Counted from the first letter of the stretch, positions 17,230-26,972 are shown. The stretch is 64,000 bases of DNA from Salegentibacter echinorum (GCF_900129445.1 NZ_FQVT01000008.1:41772-105771), one strand, 5' to 3'. Translations and numbers: made by a program. Notes: generated by a model from the letters alone, not told the origin.

Positions 17230-17799
17230 TTATTTTTCTAATATTTCTGAAATATGCTTTTGCAGCCTGAGCACGGTAATTTCTTCAAACCAGGGATTCT
17301 TTTTTCGCCAAAATTGATTTACGGGCGAGGGATGCGGTAAACACCAAAACTCTGGCAAATGCTGCTCGTAATTTTCAACTTTTTGGGTTAAATTACTTTT
17401 TCCAGGCAGATAATAGGAAGCGGCATAAGCACCAATAAGAATCTTTAATTGTACATTTTTTAGTTCAGAAAAAACGGTTTTATGCCATAAAGGAGCACAC
17501 TCCTTACGCGGCGGCGCATCGCCACTCTTCGCCTTGCCGGGATAACAAAACGCCATTGGCACTACCGCAAAATTATTGGGGTTATAAAAAGTTTCGTGAT
17601 CTACTCCCAGCCATTCCCGCAATTTCATACCGCTTTGGTCGCTCCAGGGAATATGACTTTGGTGCACCACCCTACCCGGCGCCTGACTTATCAAAACTAT
17701 TTTAGAATTTTTGTTGAAATCTACAATAGGGTTCGCACCCAAAGGCAGATGTTTTTCACAAAAAGTACAACTTCTTATTTCCTTAAGTAACCGTTGCAT
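17230..17799 (-). CDS. Uracil-DNA glycosylase family protein
   Basis: The sequence shows the UDG superfamily pattern: LISQAPGR at about residues 35-42 in place of the water-activating GEAPG motif, and HPSPVNQFW near 155, the second active-site loop. CTFC near residue 11 resembles the first half of a family-4 iron-sulfur site, but the full four-cysteine set is not evident. At 189 residues it is shorter than family 1. It overlaps the rsmI stop by one base and precedes recJ, so a repair role fits. Uracil may not be its true substrate. Confidence 0.8.
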   Translation of the reverse strand: MQRLLKEIRSCTFCEKHLPLGANPIVDFNKNSKIVLISQAPGRVVHQSHIPWSDQSGMKLREWLGVDHETFYNPNNFAVVPMAFCYPGKAKSGDAPPRKECAPLWHKTVFSELKNVQLKILIGAYAASYYLPGKSNLTQKVENYEQHLPEFWCLPHPSPVNQFWRKKNPWFEEITVLRLQKHISEILEK

Positions 17800-18470
17800 T
17801 AAGACTTACCTTTTACCACGATTACCAACTCCCCTTTAGGCGGTTTGTTGCTATAGTGCTGTAAAACTTCGGTTACAGTTCCGCGAATTGTTTCTTCGTG
17901 CAGTTTTGTAATTTCACGGGAAACCGAAACCTGCCTATCTTCTCCAAAATATTCTGAAAAATGTTGCAGCGTTTTCAATAATTTATGCGGGGACTCATAG
18001 AACACCATGGTTCTGGTTTCTTCGGCCAGTATTTTAAGACGGGTTTGCCTGCCTTTTTTTACCGGGAGAAAACCTTCAAAAACAAATTTATCATTAGGCA
18101 GCCCACTGTTTACTAAAGCCGGAACAAATGCGGTAGCCCCGGGGAGGCAATCTACTTCTATCCCCGCCTCTACACACGCCCTGGTCAATAAAAACCCTGG
18201 GTCTGAAATTGCGGGTGTCCCGGCATCGCTAATAAGCGCGATAGTTTCTCCGTTTTTAATACGCGACACCACTGCATCTACGGTTTTATGTTCGTTATGC
18301 ATATGGTGACTTTGCATAGGCGTTGAAATCTCGAAGTGTTTTAGAAGCTTGCCACTATTCCTGGTATCTTCTGCCAGGATGTAATCTACTTCTTTAAGGA
18401 CTTTCACCGCCCTAAAAGTCATATCGTCCAGATTTCCTATAGGCGTAGGCACCAGGAATAATTTTCCCAT
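17799..18470 (-). CDS. rsmI: 16S rRNA (cytidine-1402-2'-O)-methyltransferase
   Basis: RsmI 2'-O-methylates C1402 in the decoding centre of 16S rRNA. The tetrapyrrole-methylase-like fold shows PTPIGNLDDMTFRA at the N-terminus, AEDTRNSGKLL, and the SAM-loop motif LISDAGTPAISDPG near residues 80-93. The tail PPKGELVIVVKG is also typical. The 223-residue length matches shorter Bacteroidota versions that lack the C-terminal domain. It lies 16 bp after the acidic unknown gene at 18487 and overlaps the UDG-like gene by one base. Confidence 0.93.
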   Translation of the reverse strand: MGKLFLVPTPIGNLDDMTFRAVKVLKEVDYILAEDTRNSGKLLKHFEISTPMQSHHMHNEHKTVDAVVSRIKNGETIALISDAGTPAISDPGFLLTRACVEAGIEVDCLPGATAFVPALVNSGLPNDKFVFEGFLPVKKGRQTRLKILAEETRTMVFYESPHKLLKTLQHFSEYFGEDRQVSVSREITKLHEETIRGTVTEVLQHYSNKPPKGELVIVVKGKS

Positions 18471-18486
18471 TTCTTCGGAAGCTTTT

Positions 18487-19359
18487 CTAACTAAATTTAT
18501 TCTCTATTTTCTGCATAAATCGGGCTTCCTGCTCCTCTTTGCCTTCCCATTTATTATAATCTGGTTTTACGACCAATTGAATAAATTTCTCGGCTTCTTC
18601 CTGGGAACTAAAAGTGTTTAATTGCGATAACACCCTGTTATAGTCTGAAGCATCCCCACCAAATAAGTGTTTAATAAAAGAAAGTCGTTCATTTAATCCA
18701 ATATTAATTCCCTTATTTAAGCGATCGTTTAAAGATCTGGGTTTTTGTCCCTTTTGCTTATTGTTAAGAGGTTCAAAATCTGGCAGGTTATCATAATCTA
18801 CCCCAATACTTCTAAAATCATCCTTGGGTTTCTCGGGTTGTTTTGGCTGTTTGGGTTCTGCAGGTGGCATACTTTCAGGTTCTGGGGAAGGAGTTGGTTG
18901 CGGCGGTGACATTTGATTAAAAAGATCGTTCGCATACTCATTCTCAGCGGGCATATGGGCAACAATATCTTTAATTTTTTCGGTATTGGGTTCGGTTATT
19001 GCTTCTCCATCTTCTCTAAATTCAGTACCATCTGGCGCGTGTTCATCACTTTCTGGTTCAAGTGCAGGTTCCTTATGAGCTAATTCAGTTTTTTCTGATT
19101 CCGCAGGAGTTTCTGATAATTCCTCTACAGTTTCTGCGCGTTTCTCAATGGTTTCTTCTGCCGGTTTTTCAATTTTAGGACTTTCTATCGCTTGTGGAGC
19201 CATAAATGCCTGAAGGTTCTGCTCGGTAAAATTCAATATAGCCAGTTGCTCATATAAAGAAGCAGCTTTTACTTTTAAGGCGCGGGCATCTAAATTTTCC
19301 TGTTCAGAAATAATTTCTTCGGCAAGTTTTATCAATTCCTTCTTTAATTCAGTTTTCAT
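18487..19359 (-). CDS. Conserved acidic, Pro/Glu-rich protein of unknown function
   Basis: The start is set at the ATG at 19359 (MKTELKKELIKLAEEI); a longer frame begins with unlikely residues. Residues 1-60 form a predicted helical region. About 65-190 is a low-complexity acidic linker rich in Glu, Pro and Ala. The last ~85 residues are compact (LNDRLNKGINIGLNERLSFI, KHLFGGDASDYNRVLSQLN, VKPDYNKWEGKEEQEARF). I recall the same C-terminal pattern in other flavobacteria but know no function. It is divergent from tdk and heads the rsmI group. No signal peptide or membrane segment is present, so it is cytoplasmic. Confidence 0.8.
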   Translation of the reverse strand: MKTELKKELIKLAEEIISEQENLDARALKVKAASLYEQLAILNFTEQNLQAFMAPQAIESPKIEKPAEETIEKRAETVEELSETPAESEKTELAHKEPALEPESDEHAPDGTEFREDGEAITEPNTEKIKDIVAHMPAENEYANDLFNQMSPPQPTPSPEPESMPPAEPKQPKQPEKPKDDFRSIGVDYDNLPDFEPLNNKQKGQKPRSLNDRLNKGINIGLNERLSFIKHLFGGDASDYNRVLSQLNTFSSQEEAEKFIQLVVKPDYNKWEGKEEQEARFMQKIENKFS

Positions 19360-19581
19360 TTTTACAATATTTTCAAAAGCAATTATTTGCAACCCAAAGG
19401 TTATTCATATTATTAATTTGGAAAGAAATAACTTATTAAAAGATAAACTACCACAAAAAATATGCCCGGGACGGTTTAATAACTTTAGCATTTCCCGGCC
19501 GGCAATGGTTTGTATTTTTAATAAATTTGTTCCACCTTTAACCAAAAGGGCTAATTCCCATTTCGACTTGAAAATTACAAA

Positions 19582-20232
19582 ATGTTTCTCGAAAATACAG
19601 TAAATCACGAAGAGCAATTTGGCTGGATTGAGGTTATTTGTGGTAGTATGTTCTCTGGCAAGACAGAAGAACTTATTCGCAGGTTAAAACGCGCGCAATT
19701 CGCCAGGCAAAATGTAGAGATTTTTAAACCAGCCATAGACATACGCTATGATGAAGAGTTGGTGGTTTCTCATGATTATAATGAAATAAGATCTACCCCG
19801 GTGCCCTCGGCCTCCAATATTAGACTTCTCGCCGATTCTTGCGATGTAATTGGCATAGATGAAGCCCAGTTTTTTGATGATGAAATTGTTACGGTATGCA
19901 ACGACCTGGCCAATCGCGGTATAAGGGTAATTGTTGCGGGGCTGGACATGGATTTTAAAGGTAATCCTTTTGGGCCCATGCCTTATCTTATGGCGACGGC
20001 CGAATATGTAACCAAAGTACACGCCGTTTGTACAAGAACCGGAAACCTGGCACAGTACAGTTTTAGAAAAGCGGTAAATGATGAACTTGTTTTGCTTGGT
20101 GAAACCGAGGAATATGAGCCTCTTAGCAGGGCAGCATATTATAAAGCTATGCAGGAACAAAAAACAAGGAAAATTGACATTGAAGAAGGTATGCAGGAAG
20201 TGAAGAACCCATTAAATAAGAAAGATGCCTAA
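19582..20232 (+). CDS. tdk: Thymidine kinase
   Basis: Type II thymidine kinase phosphorylates thymidine in the salvage pathway. The P-loop GSMFSGKT lies at residues 21-28, the Asp/Glu motif IGIDEAQFF near 90, and the lasso/thymidine-binding part ends near [12 protein letters not shown]. The zinc-binding tetrad of classical type II kinases is not intact: the first cysteine remains in AVCTRTGN, but the second and the C-terminal ligands are replaced. Its stop overlaps the alr start by 8 bp, so the two genes are translated together. Confidence 0.93.
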   Translation: MFLENTVNHEEQFGWIEVICGSMFSGKTEELIRRLKRAQFARQNVEIFKPAIDIRYDEELVVSHDYNEIRSTPVPSASNIRLLADSCDVIGIDEAQFFDDEIVTVCNDLANRGIRVIVAGLDMDFKGNPFGPMPYLMATAEYVTKVHAVCTRTGNLAQYSFRKAVNDELVLLGETEEYEPLSRAAYYKAMQEQKTRKIDIEEGMQEVKNPLNKKDA

Positions 20233-21331
20233 AGCAGAGGAAAGCGTTTTGGAAATAGACCTAAACGCCTTAGCCCATAATTTTAAAACTATTAAATCCC
20301 AACTTACACCGGGCGTTAAGTTTATGTCGGTGATTAAAGCTTATGCCTACGGAAATGATTCTGTAGCGATTGCCCAAAAGTTGGAGGAGCTGGGCACAGA
20401 TTATTTTGCGGTTGCTTATACCGAAGAAGGCATTAGGCTACGAAAAGCCGGAATAACCAGCCCTATTTTAATTTTACATTCTCAGCCAGTTAATTTTCCT
20501 AAAATTATTGAGCACTGTCTGGAACCCAATTTATACAGTGCCAGGACGCTTGAGCTGTTTATAAGAATTGCTGAAAAACAAAAGCAGAAAGATTATCCAG
20601 TGCATATAAAATTTAATACCGGGATGAACCGACTGGGTTTTACCGAAGTTAATTACTATAATATTCCCGAAAAAATAAAAAAAACAAGTGCGATAAAGAT
20701 TGTTTCGGCATTTTCTCATTTAGCGGCGAGCGAAAACTGGAGGGAAAGAGAGTTCACACTTTCTCAAATTCATAATTTTAGTAATCTCGCCACCCAGTTA
20801 GTTAAAGATATCGATTATGAACCCTTATTGCATATTTGCAATACCTCGGCAATTTTTAATTATCCCAAAGCGGGATTTTCCATGGTGCGCAGCGGACTCG
20901 GCCTTTATGGATTTGCCAATGACCCCAAGCTCAACGCCAGGCTAAAACCGGTAGGCACACTAAAAACTGTAATTTCTCAAATTCAGGAATTAGAAAAAGG
21001 AGATACCGTAGGTTATGGCAGGGCATTTAAAGTGAAAGGCCCCACCCGCACCGCTACTGTTCCCCTGGGTCATGCCGATGGTATTAAACGTATTTACGGT
21101 CACGGAAAAGCCGGTTTTTTTGTAAACGGCAAATATGCGCCAATTGTTGGTAAGGTTTGTATGGATATAATAATGATAGATGTCACCCAAATTGATTGTA
21201 AAGAAGGAGATGAAGTGATTGTTTTTGGCGGCCCGCAACACGCGACCAGGTTTGCAGCAGCCGGCGGCACCATTCCTTACGAGCTCATTACCGGAATTTC
21301 CCAGCGGGTAACCCGAAAAATTATCAATTAA
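20225..21331 (+). CDS. alr: Alanine racemase
   Basis: This PLP enzyme makes D-alanine for peptidoglycan. The PLP lysine is Lys38 in [10 protein letters not shown], and the second catalytic residue is Tyr264 in TVGYGRAFK. The barrel motif [11 protein letters not shown] and [11 protein letters not shown] are intact. At 368 residues it has the expected length. It overlaps tdk by 8 bp and is followed by a clear terminator at 21441-21470, closing the tdk-alr unit. Confidence 0.95.
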   Translation: MPKAEESVLEIDLNALAHNFKTIKSQLTPGVKFMSVIKAYAYGNDSVAIAQKLEELGTDYFAVAYTEEGIRLRKAGITSPILILHSQPVNFPKIIEHCLEPNLYSARTLELFIRIAEKQKQKDYPVHIKFNTGMNRLGFTEVNYYNIPEKIKKTSAIKIVSAFSHLAASENWREREFTLSQIHNFSNLATQLVKDIDYEPLLHICNTSAIFNYPKAGFSMVRSGLGLYGFANDPKLNARLKPVGTLKTVISQIQELEKGDTVGYGRAFKVKGPTRTATVPLGHADGIKRIYGHGKAGFFVNGKYAPIVGKVCMDIIMIDVTQIDCKEGDEVIVFGGPQHATRFAAAGGTIPYELITGISQRVTRKIIN

Positions 21332-21440
21332 CTTTTGAAAGATTACAGGATTTTGGTAATTTCAATTTTTCGACTCAAATAGAAACATAATACGAGCACC
21401 GCTATACTGCTCATTTTTATACAAATCGTAATTTAACCAA

Positions 21441-21470
21441 ACCCCACGGGAAACTGTGGGGTCTTTTTTT
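21441..21470 (+). terminator. Rho-independent terminator after alr
   Basis: ACCCCAC and GTGGGGT form a 7-bp perfect stem with an 8-nt loop, followed directly by CTTTTTTT. Confidence 0.85.
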
Positions 21471-21552
21471 AACTAATAATACGATTTCGTTTAAAATTGA
21501 TAATTCTTCCCAATTTGAGCTACTGATTATAGGGAAGTTAACCGAAGTATGA

Positions 21553-21560
21553 TAAATTTG
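21553..21560 (+). promoter_or_regulatory. -7 promoter element upstream of asd
   Basis: TAAATTTG matches TAnnTTTG. A GACCTCACAGG hairpin lies between it and the asd start, so that hairpin would be in the 5' untranslated region if this promoter is used. Confidence 0.4.
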
Positions 21561-21574
21561 TGCTCAATACTCTT

Positions 21575-21607
21575 AGACCTCACAGGTTTCAAAAACCTGT
21601 GAGGTCT
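21575..21607. repeat. Hairpin of the GACCTCACAGG family (copy 2)
   Basis: AGACCTCACAGGTTT and AAACCTGTGAGGTCT form a near-perfect 15-bp stem, 38 bp upstream of the asd start. The loop is three to four nucleotides. Confidence 0.8.
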
Positions 21608-21644
21608 TTGTGAGATTTAATTACAAAAAGACAAGACCAAAATT

Positions 21645-22634
21645 ATGAAAATAGCAGTAGTGGGCGCAACCGGCATGGTTGGCCAAATAATGTTAAAAGT
21701 ATTAGCTGAAAGAGATTTCCCAATAACAGACTTATACCCGGTGGCTTCAGAACGATCTGTTGGGAAGAAAATGGAATTTAAAGGAAAGGAATATGAAGTG
21801 ATAGGCCTGCAAACTGCAGTAGCGCTTAAACCAGATATCGCCTTGTTTTCTGCCGGCGGGGAAACTTCCCTGGAATGGGCACCAAAGTTTGCTGAAAACG
21901 GCACCACCGTAATCGATAATTCTTCAGCCTGGAGAATGGACGAGACTAAAAAACTGGTAATCCCCGAGATTAATGCTTCAAATTTAACCAAAGAGGATAA
22001 AATTATTGCCAACCCAAACTGCTCTACTATTCAGTTATTGATGGCGCTAAAACCTCTGCATGATAAATTCAAAATTAAAAGAGTGGTGGTTTCTACCTAC
22101 CAATCAATCACCGGAACGGGAGTAAAAGCGGTAGAACAATTGGAAAATGAATTTAATGGTGAAAAAGGCGAAATGGCCTATCCCTATCCCATTCATAAAA
22201 ACGCCCTACCCCACTGCGACGTGTTTCAGGATAACGGCTATACCAAAGAAGAAATGAAACTCACCAATGAAACCAAAAAAATCCTGGGAGATGATTCGGT
22301 ATTATTAAGTGCGACTGCAATTAGGATTCCTGTAGTTGGCGGACATTCGGAAGCAGTTAATGTAGAGTTTGAAAATGACTTTGATGAAGCTGAAATCAGA
22401 AAAATTTTAAGTCAGTTTCCGGGTATTACCGTTCAGGATAATCCTGAAACAAACACCTATCCCATGCCTATTTATGCCGAAGGGAAAGACGATGTTTTTG
22501 TAGGACGCATTAGAAGGGATTACTCCCAACCTAACACTTTAAATATGTGGGTTGTGGCCGATAACCTTAGAAAAGGCGCCGCTACAAATACGGTTCAAAT
22601 TGCGGAATACCTGATTGAAAATAAATTAGTTTAG
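21645..22634 (+). CDS. asd: Aspartate-semialdehyde dehydrogenase
   Basis: Asd reduces aspartyl phosphate to aspartate semialdehyde for lysine/diaminopimelate, methionine and threonine. The NADP-binding VVGATGMVG lies at residues 5-13, and catalytic Cys126 in NPNCSTIQ. The substrate-binding region RIPVVGGHSEAVNVEF is present. The 329-residue length fits the shorter Gram-positive/Bacteroidota type. It stands alone, with a promoter-like element and hairpin upstream and a ~300-bp repeat downstream. Confidence 0.95.
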   Translation: MKIAVVGATGMVGQIMLKVLAERDFPITDLYPVASERSVGKKMEFKGKEYEVIGLQTAVALKPDIALFSAGGETSLEWAPKFAENGTTVIDNSSAWRMDETKKLVIPEINASNLTKEDKIIANPNCSTIQLLMALKPLHDKFKIKRVVVSTYQSITGTGVKAVEQLENEFNGEKGEMAYPYPIHKNALPHCDVFQDNGYTKEEMKLTNETKKILGDDSVLLSATAIRIPVVGGHSEAVNVEFENDFDEAEIRKILSQFPGITVQDNPETNTYPMPIYAEGKDDVFVGRIRRDYSQPNTLNMWVVADNLRKGAATNTVQIAEYLIENKLV

Positions 22635-22684
22635 CTGTAAATTTGCTGAAGAATAGGAATATAAATGTTTATGCTGAAGGGTTT

Positions 22685-22980
22685 GTGGCTTTCGTAGAAA
22701 TACTTTGGTTTGTTATTGCGAAAGCCACTAAAAAATTAAAAACGACAACATAGACTTAATGAATTTAGGTTGAAACGGTAAAAAAGTTGTCACAAAGTAT
22801 TTAGAATTTTAGTAATTTTTAGGTTTGAAAAAACTGATCTTAATTGATTAAATTCACCTAAATTCTATCACACCTCAACCCTTCCGACTTCTTCCGCTAT
22901 CGCAAAAAAAGCCACCTTCCCTTCGAAGGGAAGGAGCGCTTTCAATTCAATTAACTAACCAGATAAGCCTGCTCCCTACT
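22685..22980 (+). repeat. ~300-bp dispersed repeat, copy A
   Basis: This non-coding stretch between asd and the prolyl oligopeptidase gene resembles 62741-63043 in reverse orientation over almost its whole length (about 70-75% by eye). Shared blocks include TTATTGCGAAAGCC (other copy TCATTGCGAGACCT), ACCTAAATTCTATC, a hairpin CCTTCCCTT...AAGGGAAGG, and TTTCAATTC...TAACTAACC. No frame is conserved. The rest of the 22635-23129 interval shows no gene. Confidence 0.7.
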
Positions 22981-23129
22981 TTTTTTTGCTCAAAAAACAG
23001 AAAAACTTTAGCTTATTTTCTATCAATTGAAAATACAACCAAAAGCTGTAACTTAGAGCGCTGTTTTTATACTAATGTCTTGTATAAAACTGGCACTTTA
23101 AGCTAATCGAACGCTAAATTTTAATTTTG

Positions 23130-25286
23130 ATGAAAAAACTAATCCCGGGAATTCTTGCATTTGGTCTTTTGGCTTCCTGCAACGACTCTAAAAAAGAAGA
23201 TGAATTGACACTTAATTACCCCGAAACCAAAAAAGTAGATACCGTAACCGATTATTTTGGCACTAAAGTAAAAGATCCCTATCGCTGGCTGGAAGATGAC
23301 CGCAGCAAAGAAACAGAAGCTTGGGTAAAGGCACAAAACGAAGTTACTTTCGGTTATTTAAATGATATTCCTTATAAAAGAGACCTGGAAAACAGGCTTT
23401 CTGAAATATGGAATTATGAAAAAATAAGTGCACCATTTAAAGAAGGTGATTATACCTATTTCTACAAAAATGACGGATTGCAAAACCAATATGTGGTTTA
23501 TAGAAAGAAAAATGAAGAAGCTGAAGCTGAAGTTTTTCTCAACCCAAATAAGTTTAGCGAGGACGGCACTACCTCTATGGCCAGCTTAAGTTTTTCCAAA
23601 GATGGAAGTAAAGCAGCTTATGCTATTTCGGAAGGGGGAAGTGACTGGAGAAAAGTTATTGTTATAGATGCTAAAAACCAGGAGCGCGTGGAAGACACCC
23701 TTCAGAATATAAAGTTTAGCGGAATCTCCTGGAAAGGTAACGAAGGTTTTTACTATTCCAGTTATGAAAAACCAGAGGGCAGTGAACTTTCAGCAAAAAC
23801 AGATCAGCATCGATTATTTTATCATAAACTCGGTACGGCTCAAAGCGAGGACAAAGTGATTTTTGGAGATTCTGAGGCACAAAAGCATCGTTATGTAGGC
23901 GGCAGTGTTTCAGAAGATGACCGGTTTTTGTTTATTTCAGCCAGAAATTCAACTTCCGGAGGAAAATTATTTATGATGGATCTTTCCAAAAACAATCCGG
24001 AGTTAGTGACTATTTTAGATCACGAAGATTCCGACACTTATGTGATAGAGAACGAAGGCAGCAAACTTTTTATCGTGACCAATATGGATGCCCCTAATAA
24101 AAAACTGGTGGCTGTAGATGCTGCCAATCCGCAGCCTGAGAACTGGGAAGAATTTATTCCTGAAACCGAGAACGTACTTTCGCCTGCAACAGGCGGCGGT
24201 TATTTCTTTGCCAACTATATGGTAGATGCAGTTTCTAAAGTAAAGCAATATGATTACAATGGGGAATTAGTGCGGGAAGTGGAGCTTCCGGGTATTGGTT
24301 CGGCCGGTGGCTTTGGTACAAAAAAGGAAAATGATGAACTGTATTATTCCTTTACCAATTACGTGACCCCGGGCACCATCTATAAATATGATATTGAAGA
24401 AGGAACCTCTGAAGTTTATAACAAACCCAATATCAAATTCAACCCAGAAGATTACGAAAGCAAGCAGGTATTTTACACCTCTAAGGATGGCACTAAAATC
24501 CCGATGATCATCACGCACAAAAAAGGCCTGGAACTGAACGGGAAAAATCCTACTATGCTTTATGGATATGGAGGCTTCAATATTAGTTTAACACCCTCCT
24601 TTAACACGGCCAACGCTGTTTGGATGGAACAGGGCGGAGTTTATGCGGTTCCCAATCTTCGTGGCGGCGGAGAGTACGGAAAAGAATGGCACGATGCCGG
24701 CATTAAATTGAAAAAACAAAATGTGTTCGACGATTTTATCGCTGCAGCCAAATATCTTATTTCTGAAAATTACACCTCCAGCGATTACCTTGCTATTCGC
24801 GGTGGGTCTAACGGCGGACTTTTAGTTGGAGCAACCATGACGCAACGACCAGACCTTATAAAAGTTGCGCTACCCGCAGTGGGCGTAATGGATATGTTGC
24901 GTTACCATACTTTCACTGCCGGTGCAGGCTGGGCTTACGATTATGGTACAGCAGAAGACAACAAAGAAATGTTTAATTACCTATACAACTATTCTCCTGT
25001 GCATAATGTAGAAGAAGGCACAGAATATCCCGCGACTTTAATAACTACGGGAGATCACGACGATAGGGTGGTACCGGCTCACTCTTTTAAATTTGCTGCC
25101 GAATTACAGGAAAAACAAGCCGGGAACGAACCAGTTTTAATCAGGATTGAGACTAAAGCGGGTCATGGTGCCGGGAAACCCACCAGTATGATCATCGAAG
25201 AATATGCCGATATTTTTGGGTTCACCCTGTATAATATGGGCTTTGAATCTTTACCAAATTCAAACCAGAAAAATAAAGAAAGTTAA
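23130..25286 (+). CDS. Prolyl oligopeptidase family lipoprotein (S9A)
   Basis: This serine peptidase cleaves after proline in short peptides. It starts with a lipoprotein signal (MKKLIPGILAFGLLASCN, Cys at about 18), so it works in the cell envelope. An N-terminal propeller (about 70-430) is followed by an alpha/beta hydrolase domain. Catalytic Ser560 is in RGGSNGGLL, Asp in TGDHDDRVVP, and His in KAGHGAGKP. I start at the ATG at 23130; a TTG just before it is in the same frame. A strong terminator follows at 25316. Confidence 0.93.
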   Translation: MKKLIPGILAFGLLASCNDSKKEDELTLNYPETKKVDTVTDYFGTKVKDPYRWLEDDRSKETEAWVKAQNEVTFGYLNDIPYKRDLENRLSEIWNYEKISAPFKEGDYTYFYKNDGLQNQYVVYRKKNEEAEAEVFLNPNKFSEDGTTSMASLSFSKDGSKAAYAISEGGSDWRKVIVIDAKNQERVEDTLQNIKFSGISWKGNEGFYYSSYEKPEGSELSAKTDQHRLFYHKLGTAQSEDKVIFGDSEAQKHRYVGGSVSEDDRFLFISARNSTSGGKLFMMDLSKNNPELVTILDHEDSDTYVIENEGSKLFIVTNMDAPNKKLVAVDAANPQPENWEEFIPETENVLSPATGGGYFFANYMVDAVSKVKQYDYNGELVREVELPGIGSAGGFGTKKENDELYYSFTNYVTPGTIYKYDIEEGTSEVYNKPNIKFNPEDYESKQVFYTSKDGTKIPMIITHKKGLELNGKNPTMLYGYGGFNISLTPSFNTANAVWMEQGGVYAVPNLRGGGEYGKEWHDAGIKLKKQNVFDDFIAAAKYLISENYTSSDYLAIRGGSNGGLLVGATMTQRPDLIKVALPAVGVMDMLRYHTFTAGAGWAYDYGTAEDNKEMFNYLYNYSPVHNVEEGTEYPATLITTGDHDDRVVPAHSFKFAAELQEKQAGNEPVLIRIETKAGHGAGKPTSMIIEEYADIFGFTLYNMGFESLPNSNQKNKES

Positions 25287-25315
25287 TTTTATTGTTCCAA
25301 TAATTGAACTATTTC

Positions 25316-25355
25316 AATCCTCACTGGTTTTTCAAAACTTGTGAGGATTTTTTTT
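25316..25355 (+). terminator. Terminator after prolyl oligopeptidase, GACCTCACAGG hairpin family (copy 3)
   Basis: AATCCTCAC and GTGAGGATT close a longer imperfect stem, followed by an eight-T run. Its CCTCAC...GTGAGG core matches the dispersed hairpin family, here with a clear terminator tail. Confidence 0.8.
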
Positions 25356-25774
25356 GTTGAATTTATGTCCACTCCGCTGGAGCTTATGGATCACCCCTTC
25401 GTTATGACTATAAATATTCCGCTCCTATGAGAGCTCAGAGAGATATGTGGTTCGTTTAGTGGTCTTCGTTCAAAATACATTTAAAATCGCATTTCACATT
25501 AGCACTAATTAGTCTGGTAATTTGATAAAGTAATAATTTCAATAAACTACCCTGGGATAAAAGGTATTGTATAGGAAAATCATTTAAATTGAGGTAAAAC
25601 TAGAGCATTTTAAACTCCAGTATCAAGTAAAAGCGACATTAAAAATTACGTAACAAATTTCAGGTTAAATCCAGATTATTTACAATTAAGAACTAAAGCG
25701 ATTAAGTTCAACCAAAACTTTTTATCAAGAATGAATTTCTCTAATACGGCTAGAAAATCTTATCTTCGTAATCT
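25356..25774. other. Intergenic stretch without a gene
   Basis: No supported coding frame was seen. Around 25371-25437 imperfect arms CCGCTGGAGCT and GCTCCTATGAGAGC suggest a degraded palindromic repeat. The last ~60 bp before the ABC gene may hold its promoter: TATCTTCG at 25761 is one base off the -7 consensus. Confidence 0.5.
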
Positions 25775-26743
25775 ATGCTTAAACTCAAAAACGTTTCATT
25801 TGCTTACGCCGAGGAACCCATTCTAAAAAACATCAGTTTTAAGTTAGACAAAGGCGAACTCCTTTCTGTCATTGGGGAAAGCGGCTGCGGAAAAAGCACT
25901 TTACTTAAACTTATTTACGGCTTGCTCCATACCGATGGAAATATTTACTGGGATGAGAAAGAACTTTTAGGACCAAACTTCAACCTGGTGCCAGGAGAGG
26001 ATTTTATAAAATATTTGGCTCAGGATTTTGATTTGATGCTGCCATTAAGCGTGGCCGATAATATTGGAAAATACCTGAGCAATCAATTTCCGCAGCAAAA
26101 GAAAAATCGGATTAAAGAACTTTTGGAGGTTGTAGAGATGACTGATCTCGCAGATAAAAAAGCGAAACTACTAAGCGGTGGACAGCAGCAACGGGTTGCC
26201 CTGGCGAGAGCGCTGGCGAAAAAACCTGAACTTTTGCTCCTGGACGAGCCTTTTAGCCATATAGACCACTTTAGAAAAAACAATTTACGCAGAAAAGTCT
26301 TTGCCTATCTTAAAGAACAAAATATCGCCTGTATTGTAGCCACCCACGATAGCACCGATGCGCTTTCTTTTGCCGACAAAACCATAGTGCTTAAAAATGC
26401 CAAAATCTATGCAACAGGGCATCCGGAAGATTTGTATAAAAATCCGCCTAACAAATATGTGGCTTCTCTTTTTGGCGACGTAAATGAACTTAGTCTGCAG
26501 GATTTAAAACCGGAGGAAAAAAGTAGAAAAAAAGTAATTCTCTATCCTCAAGAAATACGCCTAAGCAATAGAAAAGGTATTAAGGTAGAAGTAAAAGAAT
26601 CGTGGTTTAACGGGGCAAACTGGCTTATAAGTACCATGTTAAAAAATAAAACCATCTATTTTTATCACGACGCTTCTCTAATAGCGGGAAAGATGGTGAA
26701 CCTAAAAGTTTCAGATGAATTAATTGCTTCCAGGCTTAAATAA
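25775..26743 (+). CDS. ABC transporter ATP-binding protein with C-terminal TOBE-like region
   Basis: The ATPase has Walker A GESGCGKST near residues 33-41, signature LSGGQQQRVALARAL near 137, Walker B LLLLDEPF near 157, and the switch histidine in VATHDST. The first ~230 residues are the nucleotide-binding domain. About 245-322 resembles a TOBE-like regulatory extension found in importers for anions or polyamines. No permease gene is adjacent, so the transported compound is unknown. Confidence 0.9.
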   Translation: MLKLKNVSFAYAEEPILKNISFKLDKGELLSVIGESGCGKSTLLKLIYGLLHTDGNIYWDEKELLGPNFNLVPGEDFIKYLAQDFDLMLPLSVADNIGKYLSNQFPQQKKNRIKELLEVVEMTDLADKKAKLLSGGQQQRVALARALAKKPELLLLDEPFSHIDHFRKNNLRRKVFAYLKEQNIACIVATHDSTDALSFADKTIVLKNAKIYATGHPEDLYKNPPNKYVASLFGDVNELSLQDLKPEEKSRKKVILYPQEIRLSNRKGIKVEVKESWFNGANWLISTMLKNKTIYFYHDASLIAGKMVNLKVSDELIASRLK

Positions 26744-26781
26744 ATATACCTGAATAAACTGCTACCCGAAAGTTAACAATA

Positions 26782-26856
26782 GCCACAAAGACTCCAAAAC
26801 TCCAAGAAACACTAAGAGCATCTTGGTGCATCTTGGTGATTTTCTGTCTTAGTGGC
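26782..26856. repeat. Long inverted repeat GCCACAAAGAC...GTCTTAGTGGC
   Basis: Arms of 11 bp with one mismatch flank a purine- and pyrimidine-biased centre that contains two tandem CATCTTGGTG-like units. Related fragments occur at 26930-26949 (ATTCGTGCATTCGTGGC) and 43467-43484. It lies between two convergent genes. Confidence 0.6.
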
Positions 26857-26972
26857 AAAAATTTAGAATCGAAGCTTACTATCAGTTTCCATCAATTCTT
26901 GATTCTTTGCTCCTTGTTCTTTTTTCTATTATTCGTGCATTCGTGGCAACTTTTCTTATGATATAATGAACA

